Below, in pieces: positions 1 through 5,473 of a DNA stretch of 5,473 nt; position 1 is the first letter of the stretch; every line of letters begins with the position of its first letter. Made by a program: the position numbers and the translations under genes. The DNA is from Lonsdalea britannica (GTDB lineage: Bacteria > Pseudomonadota > Gammaproteobacteria > Enterobacterales > Enterobacteriaceae). The notes beneath the pieces are model-generated. The model ran no database searches. It worked only from the letters and a program-made list of their open reading frames with translations, and was not told the origin of the DNA. The stretch is from positions 1-5,473 of the forward strand of contig NZ_CAMKXG010000238.1 of the NCBI RefSeq assembly GCF_946477055.1, written 5' to 3'.

Positions 1-42
1 CTATCCTCTTCGTCGGCAGCGTCAGATGTGTATAAGAGACAG
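1..42 (+). other. Residual Illumina Nextera adapter (i5 index plus Tn5 mosaic end)
   Basis: Bases 10-42 match the Nextera read-1 transposase adapter exactly. They consist of the 14-base primer part TCGTCGGCAGCGTC (10-23) followed by the 19-base Tn5 mosaic end (24-42, ending GAGACAG). Bases 2-9 read TATCCTCT, which is the standard i5 index 503, and base 1 fits the last base of the P5 segment before it. This is library-preparation sequence left untrimmed at a contig end. It is neither chromosomal DNA nor a resident Tn5 element. Genomic sequence starts at about base 43. Confidence 0.97.
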
Positions 43-116
43 ATACAGGTGGGGGCCGTCACCCGTGACGCGATTTCCTCATGGCGCAGACCGGTCATTC
101 ATGCAAAAGATATTGC

Positions 117-144
117 GCGGCGACGCCCGCTTCAGCATCGCCGC
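117..144 (-). terminator. Possible terminator hairpin downstream of the MFS transporter
   Basis: GCGGCGA (117-123) and TCGCCGC (138-144) form a perfect 7-bp stem with a 14-base loop. On the minus strand it starts 8 bases after the transporter stop codon. The following minus-strand bases include a short ATCTTTT run, but 7 bases after the stem rather than directly at its foot, and the loop is long. A weak intrinsic terminator or an mRNA 3'-end stabiliser are both possible. I see no gene in the rest of 43-151. Confidence 0.35.
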
Positions 145-151
145 ACCAAAC

Positions 152-1603
152 CTATCCCTGAGTCGCCTCATCACTATCTTCACCATATTTATGGCGCATA
201 TGCGATTCGATCTGTTCCAGGCTTTTTCCGCGAGTTTCCGGCACCATCAGCGCGATAAACAGCAAAGAGCCCACGTTAATCACCGCGAAGATGAAGAAGG
301 TTTTACTCCCGGCAAACGCCATGACCGGCGGGAAGCTGAGCGCGACCAGCGCATTGAAAATCCACTGAACCGAAATGGCGGTCCCCGTCAGACGGCCACG
401 CAGCTGCATAGGGAACAGTTCAGACATCAGCAGCCAGTACACCGGCGCGATAAACATCTGCATGAAGAACAGGAACACCAGAATACACAGCAGTGCGATG
501 TAACTTTGCGTCAGATCGGCGGGCAGGAAAGTCAGCACGGCGCCTAACGACACCTGCGCGGCAATCACGAAGATGAAGCCCGTCATTAACATACGACGTC
601 TCGCGAAACGGCTGACGGCCCAGATCCCCGCCAGGGAAGCAATCACCGACACCACCCCGTTTCCGATGGTCGCGGTAATAGCCGCCGTCGTGCCGAGACC
701 AGTGGATTTCAGGATAATCGGGGTGTAGTACATGAACGCATTCACCCCGGTAAACTGGAGCGCAAAGCCGAGTCCGATACCGATAACCAGCAGTCTCAAG
801 ACCCATTTTTCGCGCAGCAGCTCACCGACTTCGGGACCGCGCGCCGCTTCACGGGCCTGTTCACGCATCTCCTTCAGCTCTTTGCGCACCTCACGCGGCG
901 TTTCGCGAAGCTCCTTCAGCACCTCTTTCGCTTCATCGTGACGCCCTTCCGACACCAGCCAGTGCGGTGACACGGGCACGAAGAAGGTCCCGATAAAAAG
1001 CAGCACACCGGGCACCATCGCGATAGCCAGCATGTAACGCCACATGTGCCCTTCATTCAACAAATAGCTGAGCGCGGCGCTGACCACATAGGCGACCAGC
1101 TGCCCGGTGACGATCATCAGCTCATTGCGGCTGACGAGTGGGGCTCTCAGTTTCGGCCCGGCGATTTCGGCAATGAAGACCGGCACCGTCGACGATCCGC
1201 CCCCAACGGCCAGACCCAGCAGAAAACGCATCACGACCATAGAAGAGACCGAAGGCGCCAGCGCCGTTCCCAGCGAACCGGCGACAAACAGCACCGCGAG
1301 GCTACGCAACGTAATGCGGCGTCCAAATTTATCGGAGAAAAATCCGCTGAGGAAGGAACCGACCGCAGCACCAAACACCAGTGAGGAAGCAACCAATCCT
1401 TCGGTGAAAGACGTTAATCCCAGACCGCCATCTGCCGGAGGAGCAGACATATAGGGTAATGCGCCTGAAATAATCCCCGTATCATAACCAAACGCCAGCG
1501 CGCCCATGGTCGCCACCAGCACGACAAAAAAGATCCTCTGTCTTACGACCTCGGCACGGGATAATTCTTTTGTTCCTGATGAATCAGAGTTTTGGGCATC
1601 CAT
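152..1603 (-). CDS. Sugar-porter family MFS transporter (12 TM, proton-coupled type)
   Basis: This is a complete 483-residue inner-membrane permease of the major facilitator superfamily, sugar porter family (Pfam Sugar_tr type), whose usual length is 450-500. Visible signatures are FGYDTGIISGAL near residue 38 (TM1), SDKFGRR at 90-96 (loop 2-3), RFLLGLAVGG at 126-135, PVSPHWL at 210-216 after TM6, QFTGVNAFMYY at 283-293 (TM7), SELFPMQLRGR at 394-404 and PETRGKSLEQIE at 455-466 after TM12. A highly charged, probably helical linker (about 220-265) joins the two six-helix halves. Several family motifs are altered: PESPR is PVSPH, the QQ of TM7 is QF, and the loop 8-9 D-R-x-G-R-R motif is SRFARRR. 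The start is supported by a purine-rich AGAGAAG just upstream on the minus strand. Family members carry hexoses, pentoses, inositols or other polyols with protons; the substrate here cannot be told. It is divergent from the dehydrogenase gene and may share its control region. Confidence 0.93.
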   Translation of the reverse strand: MDAQNSDSSGTKELSRAEVVRQRIFFVVLVATMGALAFGYDTGIISGALPYMSAPPADGGLGLTSFTEGLVASSLVFGAAVGSFLSGFFSDKFGRRITLRSLAVLFVAGSLGTALAPSVSSMVVMRFLLGLAVGGGSSTVPVFIAEIAGPKLRAPLVSRNELMIVTGQLVAYVVSAALSYLLNEGHMWRYMLAIAMVPGVLLFIGTFFVPVSPHWLVSEGRHDEAKEVLKELRETPREVRKELKEMREQAREAARGPEVGELLREKWVLRLLVIGIGLGFALQFTGVNAFMYYTPIILKSTGLGTTAAITATIGNGVVSVIASLAGIWAVSRFARRRMLMTGFIFVIAAQVSLGAVLTFLPADLTQSYIALLCILVFLFFMQMFIAPVYWLLMSELFPMQLRGRLTGTAISVQWIFNALVALSFPPVMAFAGSKTFFIFAVINVGSLLFIALMVPETRGKSLEQIESHMRHKYGEDSDEATQG

Positions 1604-1778
1604 AGTCTTCTCTTTTAATTAACAGTCTGATGAAAGAGCGTTCCCGAAAATGCCGGGTAATTATCGTCAACGCACAACAATAAAAGTGTAGACGTCACTA
1701 TGCTGTAGAAAGGTTAAAGCGAAAAATAATATTGGCCTGCGACGGTTATCCGCCCACGGCGAATGATCACGCCCCTGA

Positions 1779-1942
1779 CATAAACTGGCATAAAATTTCA
1801 TTTATTTTTAATTATTTACACTCTTGATTCTTTCGTTTTATGGCGGTGCTGCGACGGGCGTCGGCCTCCACAGAAAAACATAAATTCAGAGTCATCCGGT
1901 TCGTTTTCGGCTGGCGGCGGGCGACATCTGTTCATAAAACGA
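1779..1942. repeat. Cluster of CATAAA hexamers, with one 10-bp inverted pair
   Basis: CATAAA occurs on the plus strand at 1779-1784, 1789-1794, 1879-1884 and 1933-1938, and inverted (TTTATG) at 1837-1842. The first two are direct repeats exactly 10 bp apart, one helical turn. The inverted copy and the last copy extend to a perfect 10-bp pair: TCGTTTTATG (1833-1842) and CATAAAACGA (1933-1942). This could be a set of binding sites for one regulator, but the local AT-richness makes chance recurrence possible. Confidence 0.4.
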
Positions 1943-1966
1943 CCCGCCGTGACGTGTAGCCAGCCG
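1908..1966 (+). promoter_or_regulatory. Two-part stem-loop in the dehydrogenase upstream region
   Basis: The 14-base arm 1908-1921 pairs in two blocks. CGGCTGGC (1908-1915) is perfectly complementary to GCCAGCCG (1959-1966), and GGCGGG (1916-1921) to CCCGCC (1943-1948). The apical loop is 21 bases (1922-1942) and holds the last CATAAAACGA copy; a 10-base bulge (1949-1958) lies on the 3' side. There is no T-run after it, so it does not look like an intrinsic terminator. It ends 39 bases before the TAAGGAG site. It may be a structured leader RNA, if transcription starts upstream of 1908, or an operator. Its function is unknown. Confidence 0.45.
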
Positions 1967-2005
1967 CATTCACCTTGCCTATATGACGCACTAATCCATC
2001 GACGT

Positions 2006-2013
2006 TAAGGAGA
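2006..2013 (+). promoter_or_regulatory. Ribosome binding site of the SDR gene
   Basis: TAAGGAGA is nearly the full anti-Shine-Dalgarno complement. Its GGAG lies 7 bases before the ATG at 2020, which fixes that start and predicts efficient translation. Confidence 0.85.
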
Positions 2014-2019
2014 ATCACC

Positions 2020-2769
2020 ATGAGCAAACCTTCCGCCAACGCAGGTAAAACGGCCCTCGTGACCGGCGCCTCTCGCGGTATTGGACGTGACATCGCCCTT
2101 CAGCTTTCAGCCGACGGTTTCAAGGTCGTCGTGAATTACGCCGGAAAGGCGGCCGATGCGCAGGACGTAGTCGATAGCATTCATCAGTCCGGGGGCGAAG
2201 CGCTCGCGGTTCAGGCCGATGTCTCGCGCCCCGAAGACGTTGAACGGCTGTTCCACGCCTCGATTGACGCCTTTGGCGCTCCGCACGTCGTCGTACACAG
2301 CGCGGGCATTATGTCTCTGGCGCCGATATCCCCGGACCGTCTGGATACCTTCGATGACATTATTAGGGTGAACCTGCGTGGGGCATTTTTAGTGCTCGGT
2401 CAGGCCGCCCAACATGTACAGACCGGAGGACGCATCATCGCCCTGACGACCAGCGTTATCGCCAAGTCTTTTCCCGGATACGGGGCTTACATTGCGTCCA
2501 AGGCCGGGGTGGAAGGGCTGGTCAAAGTGCTGGCGAATGAATTACGTGGCCGAGAGATCACCGTTAATGCCGTTGCGCCCGGTCCCGTGGCGACCGAACT
2601 GTTCTTCAAAGGAAAGAGTGATGGGCAGATTGAACAGCTGACGAAAAGCACGCCGCTGGAACGGCTGGGGCGTCCTGAAGATATCGCCCGGGTGGTGGCC
2701 TTTCTGTCCGGCGAAGATGGCGGTTGGATCAACGCTCAGGTCGTTCGTGCCAACGGCGGATTTGCCTGA
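2020..2769 (+). CDS. Classical short-chain dehydrogenase/reductase (SDR), NADP(H)-type
   Basis: A complete 249-residue cytosolic oxidoreductase of normal length for classical SDRs. The Rossmann glycine motif TGASRGIG is at residues 15-22, and HSAG at 93-96 stands where NNAG is usual. The catalytic set is N118 (VNLRG), S145, Y157 and K161 (YIASK), followed by PGPVATEL at 187-194. It ends in WINAQVVRANGGFA, the usual substrate-side end of the FabG-like branch. R19 in the glycine loop and N39-Y40 after strand 2, with no acidic residue there, point to NADP(H). It reduces a carbonyl or oxidises an alcohol; the substrate is unknown. Resemblance to 3-oxoacyl-ACP reductase is only at family level, since no fatty-acid genes are adjacent. 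It is the first of three co-directional genes and is divergent from the transporter. The next gene starts 134 bp on, with no terminator that I can see between them. Confidence 0.93.
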   Translation: MSKPSANAGKTALVTGASRGIGRDIALQLSADGFKVVVNYAGKAADAQDVVDSIHQSGGEALAVQADVSRPEDVERLFHASIDAFGAPHVVVHSAGIMSLAPISPDRLDTFDDIIRVNLRGAFLVLGQAAQHVQTGGRIIALTTSVIAKSFPGYGAYIASKAGVEGLVKVLANELRGREITVNAVAPGPVATELFFKGKSDGQIEQLTKSTPLERLGRPEDIARVVAFLSGEDGGWINAQVVRANGGFA

Positions 2770-2890
2770 TCGTCGCCGGTACGTCGCGGCCGCACACCTT
2801 ACCGCTCATTTCAGACACCACGGTGGAAGCGAAAAGTTATGCCGCGGCGAAAAAAGAAACCATGCTAAGGTTCTTCAAGGACAATTCATC

Positions 2891-2897
2891 GGAAAGG
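2891..2897 (+). promoter_or_regulatory. Ribosome binding site deciding the hydrolase start
   Basis: GGAAAGG lies 6 bases before the ATG at 2904. No comparable site precedes the in-frame ATGs at 2724 (inside the SDR gene) or 2862, so it supports 2904, which also places a signal peptide at the N-terminus. Confidence 0.65.
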
Positions 2898-2903
2898 TCA
2901 ATC

Positions 2904-3911
2904 ATGTCTCGAGTCGTCAAACATCTGTTTTTCACGCTGGCGGTGTCATTCTGTGGTGCGCAAACCGCCCTCGCCGCCCCGGCCTATGGTCCGCAGCTTG
3001 AGGGGTTCACCTACCCTTATCCGTTGCGCCACTTCGCCTTTACCTCTCAGGGCGTACCGCTGGAAATGGGCTATATGGATGTTGCCCCGCAAGGCCCCGC
3101 CAACGGCAAAACCGCCGTGTTCCTGCACGGGAAAAACTTCTGCGCCGCGACCTGGGAAGATTCAATCAAGGCGTTGAGTCAGCAAGGCTACCGGGTGATC
3201 GCCCCCGATCAGATCGGTTTTTGCACCTCCACCAAACCCGAACGCTATCAGTACAGCTTTCAGCAGCTAGCCACCAATACCCATGCGCTGCTGCAGAGTC
3301 TCGGCATCAATAACGCGATGGTGGTCGGCCACTCTACCGGCGGGATGCTAGCGACGCGTTATGCCCTGATGTATCCCGACGCGGTGCAAAAGCTGGTGCT
3401 GGTGAATCCCATCGGTCTGGAAGACTGGAAAGCCCTCGGCGTCCCCTACCGCACGCCCGATCAGTGGTATGAGCGCGAGTTGAAGACCTCCGCGGCCAGT
3501 ATCCGCAACTACGAACTGAACACCTATTACGTCGGACGCTGGAAACCCGCCTACGACCGTTGGGTAGACATGCTGGCCGGATTGAATCAGGGCCCCGGAC
3601 ACCAACGCGTCGCCTGGAACTCCGCATTACTCTACGACATGATTTTCACTCAGCCGGTCGTCTATGAATTCCCCGCGTTGCAGATGCCGACCACGCTCAT
3701 TATTGGGACGGCGGACACCACCGCTATCGGCAGCGATATTGCCCCTCCGGCGGTCAAAGCGAAGCTAGGCCATTATGACCAGCTCGGCAAAGCCACGGTA
3801 AAACGGATCCCGAAAGGCGATCTGGTGGAGTTTGCAGGCCTGGGACATGCGCCGCAGATGGAAGAGCCTGAACGTTTCAACCGCACCCTGTTGCAGATCC
3901 TGAACCGTTAA
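2904..3911 (+). CDS. Exported alpha/beta-fold hydrolase (esterase/lipase-like)
   Basis: With the start at 2904 this is a 335-residue protein. Residues 1-24 form a signal peptide: a basic MSRVVKH, a hydrophobic core, and ALA before AP as the likely signal peptidase I site. The mature enzyme should therefore be periplasmic or secreted. The alpha/beta hydrolase core shows the oxyanion segment LHGKNFC (74-80), the nucleophile elbow GHSTGG (142-147, Ser144), the acid in GTADTTAIG (Asp271) and the base in GLGHAPQ (His315), so the Ser-Asp-His triad is complete. A Trp/Tyr-rich stretch at about 173-250 is the likely cap that shapes the substrate pocket. Such enzymes cleave esters, amides or related bonds; no finer specificity can be read. 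The reading frame is open back to 2724, giving a 395-residue version, but that start overlaps the SDR gene and buries the signal peptide. A 134-bp gap separates it from the SDR gene, and co-transcription is possible. Confidence 0.9.
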   Translation: MSRVVKHLFFTLAVSFCGAQTALAAPAYGPQLEGFTYPYPLRHFAFTSQGVPLEMGYMDVAPQGPANGKTAVFLHGKNFCAATWEDSIKALSQQGYRVIAPDQIGFCTSTKPERYQYSFQQLATNTHALLQSLGINNAMVVGHSTGGMLATRYALMYPDAVQKLVLVNPIGLEDWKALGVPYRTPDQWYERELKTSAASIRNYELNTYYVGRWKPAYDRWVDMLAGLNQGPGHQRVAWNSALLYDMIFTQPVVYEFPALQMPTTLIIGTADTTAIGSDIAPPAVKAKLGHYDQLGKATVKRIPKGDLVEFAGLGHAPQMEEPERFNRTLLQILNR

Positions 3912-3918
3912 CCGGCTG

Positions 3919-3957
3919 AGGCTGGCGGCGAACGCACCTTGTCGCCAGCACCAGCCT
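3919..3957 (+). other. Stem-loop just after the hydrolase gene
   Basis: AGGCTGG (3919-3925) pairs with CCAGCCT (3951-3957), and GGCGA (3927-3931) with TCGCC (3942-3946), leaving a 10-base loop and small bulges. It begins 8 bases after the stop codon. No T-tract follows, so an RNA 3'-end stabiliser or a factor-dependent pause is as likely as a terminator. The remaining gap to the next gene (3958-4093) has no gene or clear promoter. Confidence 0.4.
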
Positions 3958-4078
3958 GATGTGATGACGGCGGTAAAGAGGGCTTCGCTCACGCGGCGTT
4001 TATGTTACTCCTCACGTAGCGAGGCACGAAGGACGCGCCGCCCTCTCTGATTGCTGCGTCCACTTGCGCGAGCCTCTC

Positions 4079-4085
4079 TAAGGAG
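4079..4085 (+). promoter_or_regulatory. Ribosome binding site of the 2-hydroxyacid dehydrogenase gene
   Basis: TAAGGAG stands 8 bases before the ATG at 4094. It is the same strong core as in front of the SDR gene and supports this start. Confidence 0.8.
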
Positions 4086-4093
4086 TCCTGAGC

Positions 4094-5044
4094 ATGGTAA
4101 AGATAGCGATTATTGATGATTATCAAGGTGTTGCACTGTCCAGCGAGGACTGGTCCGCCGTGCAGTCGCGGGCAAGCATCGACGTGTTTTGCGATCATCT
4201 GACCGACGAGTCGGCGCTGGTCGCCCGACTGCGCCCCTTCGACGCTCTCTGCGTGATGCGCGAAAGAACGCCGCTCACGGCCAGCCTGCTGGCCCAGTTA
4301 CCTAACCTCAAATTCATCGCCTCAACGTCCGCCCGCAATGCGTCTATCGATGTAGCGGCAGCGCGTGCTCAGGGCATCACGGTCAGCGCCACCCAGGGAC
4401 GCGGCAACGGTGCGCCGGAACTGACCTGGGCGTTGCTGCTGGCGGCCGCGCGGCACCTTCCCGCCGAATGCGCGTCGCTGCGCTCCGGAGGTTGGCAAGT
4501 GGGCGTAGGGGCGGACTTGGAAGGCAGCACGCTGGGCCTTCTCGGGCTGGGGAAAATCGGTTCACGGGTCGCGGCAATCGGCCGGGCTTTCGGCATGAAC
4601 GTCATGGCGTGGAGCCAGAACCTGACGCCGGAGACCGCGCAAGCGGCGGGGGTCACTCCGGTCGATAAAGCCACGCTGTTGCGCGAAGCCGACTGGCTCT
4701 CGCTGCATCTGGTACTGTCGGATCGCACGCGCGGTATTATCGGCGCCTTCGATCTGGCGTTAATGAAACCCACGGCGTGGTTGATCAATACGGCGCGCGG
4801 GCCATTGGTCGATGAAGACGCGTTGATCGACGCGTTATCGAAACGAACGATCGCCGGTGCCGCGCTCGACGTTTTCTCCACCGAACCGTTGCCGGACGAT
4901 CACCCCTTTCGCACGCTGAACAACGTGATTGCGACGCCCCACATCGGCTTCGTCACCCACCACACCTACCGTGTTTTCTACGAGGAGACCGTGCAAAACC
5001 TGCAGGCATGGCTGGACGGCTCGCCAATACGCGTCATGGCGTAA
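4094..5044 (+). CDS. D-isomer-specific 2-hydroxyacid dehydrogenase family protein
   Basis: A complete 316-residue cytosolic oxidoreductase, normal length for the family, which interconverts D-2-hydroxyacids and 2-ketoacids using NAD(P)H. The N-terminal and extreme C-terminal parts form the catalytic domain. The nucleotide domain (about 100-285) holds the dinucleotide loop GLGKIG at 151-156. The three catalytic residues are present: Arg235 in NTARGPLVDEDAL, Glu264 in DVFSTEPLP and His283 in TPHIGF. After the second strand of the Rossmann fold the sequence reads AWSQNLT rather than the usual Asp of NAD-specific enzymes, so the cofactor choice is open. Among relatives (phosphoglycerate dehydrogenase, glyoxylate/hydroxypyruvate reductase, D-lactate dehydrogenase) no single identity is supported. 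There is no ACT domain, which excludes E. coli-type SerA. It lies 182 bp after the hydrolase gene and may have its own promoter. Confidence 0.92.
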   Translation: MVKIAIIDDYQGVALSSEDWSAVQSRASIDVFCDHLTDESALVARLRPFDALCVMRERTPLTASLLAQLPNLKFIASTSARNASIDVAAARAQGITVSATQGRGNGAPELTWALLLAAARHLPAECASLRSGGWQVGVGADLEGSTLGLLGLGKIGSRVAAIGRAFGMNVMAWSQNLTPETAQAAGVTPVDKATLLREADWLSLHLVLSDRTRGIIGAFDLALMKPTAWLINTARGPLVDEDALIDALSKRTIAGAALDVFSTEPLPDDHPFRTLNNVIATPHIGFVTHHTYRVFYEETVQNLQAWLDGSPIRVMA

Positions 5045-5064
5045 TGCGGGGCGCACGCTTTCCG

Positions 5065-5091
5065 CGCCTCATCAAGGCGGATTTTGTCTTA
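5065..5091 (+). terminator. Probable intrinsic terminator of the 2-hydroxyacid dehydrogenase gene
   Basis: CGCCT (5065-5069) and AGGCG (5075-5079) form a 5-bp GC-rich stem with a 5-base loop, extendable by one pair past a bulged G. ATTTTGTCTT follows directly. It lies in the 57-bp gap between two convergent genes, where a terminator is expected. The T-rich tail is on the plus strand only, so it would serve the dehydrogenase and not the GST. Confidence 0.5.
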
Positions 5092-5101
5092 GGAGCGTCG
5101 C

Positions 5102-5473
5102 TCAGGGCGCGCCGTTATTGCCGTAGAGAACAAAGCCAGGGCGTTCGCACAGCGTCTGGTAAAAACGCGCCACGGCAGGCAGTTCGGGCTTAGGGAACGG
5201 CGTCGAATACCAACGGTGTGTCGACAGCCCCAACACGATGTCCGCCAGCGTAAAGCGGGGACCGCAAACGAACGCGCCGGTGCAGTCCAGTACCCCATCC
5301 AGCAGCGTCATGCGTTGGTTCCACAGCTGAATACTGGCCTCGATGGCCTGTGGGTCAGTGTGCGCGGCGCTATGACGCACCAGCCCCATATAAGCATAGA
5401 CCCAGGCGTTATTTAATTCCGTCGCCTGCCAGTCCATCCACATTTCAACGTGCGCACGCGCCGCCGGGGCGGC
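5102..5473 (-). CDS. Glutathione S-transferase family protein, C-terminal part (5' end beyond window)
   Basis: The minus-strand frame stays open to the window edge, so the gene enters from outside. The visible part is 123 residues, ending at the TGA at 5102-5104. It matches the all-helical C-terminal domain of cytosolic GSTs: MWMDWQATELNNAW near the domain start, then GPRFTLADIVLG (about 71-82 of the fragment), with the T-x-x-D helix-capping motif that nucleates the fold, and a PELPAVARFYQTLCERPGF tail. The N-terminal thioredoxin-like glutathione-binding domain (roughly 80-90 residues) lies beyond the right edge, so the catalytic residue type cannot be judged. An ATG at 5441-5443 is inside the domain and is not a start. 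Likely roles are glutathione conjugation or glutathione-dependent reduction of electrophiles. It converges on the dehydrogenase gene. Confidence 0.85.
   Translation of the reverse strand, partial: AAPAARAHVEMWMDWQATELNNAWVYAYMGLVRHSAAHTDPQAIEASIQLWNQRMTLLDGVLDCTGAFVCGPRFTLADIVLGLSTHRWYSTPFPKPELPAVARFYQTLCERPGFVLYGNNGAP

Larger units (their letters stand above)
1604..2019. promoter_or_regulatory. Divergent intergenic control region
   Basis: These 416 bp without a gene lie between the 5' ends of the MFS transporter (minus) and the dehydrogenase (plus), so both promoters should be here. The part at 1789-1820 is only 3/32 G or C, typical of a promoter or H-NS-bound stretch. I could not find a convincing paired -35/-10 for either direction. 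The best plus-strand pair is TTTACA at 1815-1820 with TTTTAT at 1836-1841, but the spacer is only 15. A GATAAT at about 1661-1666 on the minus strand lacks a good -35. Hexamer repeats and a strong stem-loop in the region are listed separately. Confidence 0.7.

Noticed and set aside
24..42. Tn5 mosaic end read as evidence of a transposon
   Set aside because: It is fused to the Nextera primer site and an index at the contig edge, so it comes from library preparation. No transposase or resistance gene follows.
420..806. 128-codon minus-strand frame inside the transporter gene
   Set aside because: It overlaps a conserved membrane protein in another frame on the same strand and shows no domain of its own.
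1681..1702. CRP-like site around GTGTAGACGTCACT
   Set aside because: The half-sites do not fit TGTGA-N6-TCACA in spacing or sequence; only a TCACT half is close.
1787..1802. Sigma-54 type promoter (TGGCA at 1787)
   Set aside because: The required GC element about 10 bases downstream is missing; the sequence there is AT-only apart from one C.
2770..2903. Separate promoter or small gene between the SDR and hydrolase genes
   Set aside because: I found no acceptable -35/-10 pair, no terminator hairpin with a T-run and no small frame with a ribosome site. The open frame through it is just the upstream extension of the hydrolase frame.
4369..4881. 170-codon open frame antisense to the 2-hydroxyacid dehydrogenase gene
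   Set aside because: Its low-complexity, Ser/Arg/Pro/Ala-rich product has no recognisable domain, and it lies wholly inside a gene with intact catalytic motifs. It is a shadow frame of GC-rich DNA.
5441..5443. ATG as the start of a 113-residue protein
   Set aside because: The frame continues upstream without a stop to the window edge and the product begins in the middle of a GST domain, so the gene is cut by the window and not short.

Overview
The window looks like one end of a short-read contig from a gammaproteobacterium, most likely an Enterobacterales member. That is inferred from the style of the proteins, clean TAAGGAG ribosome binding sites, fairly GC-rich genes and an AT-rich divergent intergenic region. 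I cannot name the genus. The first 42 bases are not biological: they are an Illumina Nextera i5 index plus the Tn5 mosaic-end adapter, left on the contig edge.

Layout. After the adapter comes about 110 bp with no gene but a possible terminator hairpin. Next is a complete sugar-porter-type MFS transporter on the minus strand (152-1603). A 416-bp divergent control region (1604-2019) separates it from three plus-strand genes. These are a classical NADP-type short-chain dehydrogenase/reductase (2020-2769), an alpha/beta hydrolase with a signal peptide (2904-3911) and a D-isomer-specific 2-hydroxyacid dehydrogenase (4094-5044). A minus-strand glutathione S-transferase, cut by the right edge (5102-5473), converges on the last gene, with a small terminator-like hairpin between them.

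How the genes may work together. An uptake permease, a carbonyl/alcohol oxidoreductase, an exported esterase-like hydrolase, a 2-hydroxyacid/2-ketoacid oxidoreductase and a GST form a plausible set for handling a small organic compound or ester. No substrate can be read from the sequence, and the gaps of 134 and 182 bp between the plus-strand genes make a tight operon uncertain. No regulator gene lies in the window.

The most interesting non-coding signal is in the divergent region. It has a 32-bp AT-rich block, five CATAAA-type hexamers including a perfect 10-bp inverted pair about 100 bp apart, and a strong two-part stem-loop (1908-1966) upstream of the dehydrogenase start. I see no CRISPR array, RNA gene, insertion sequence, phage gene, toxin-antitoxin pair or defence system, and nothing that clearly amounts to a new biological system.
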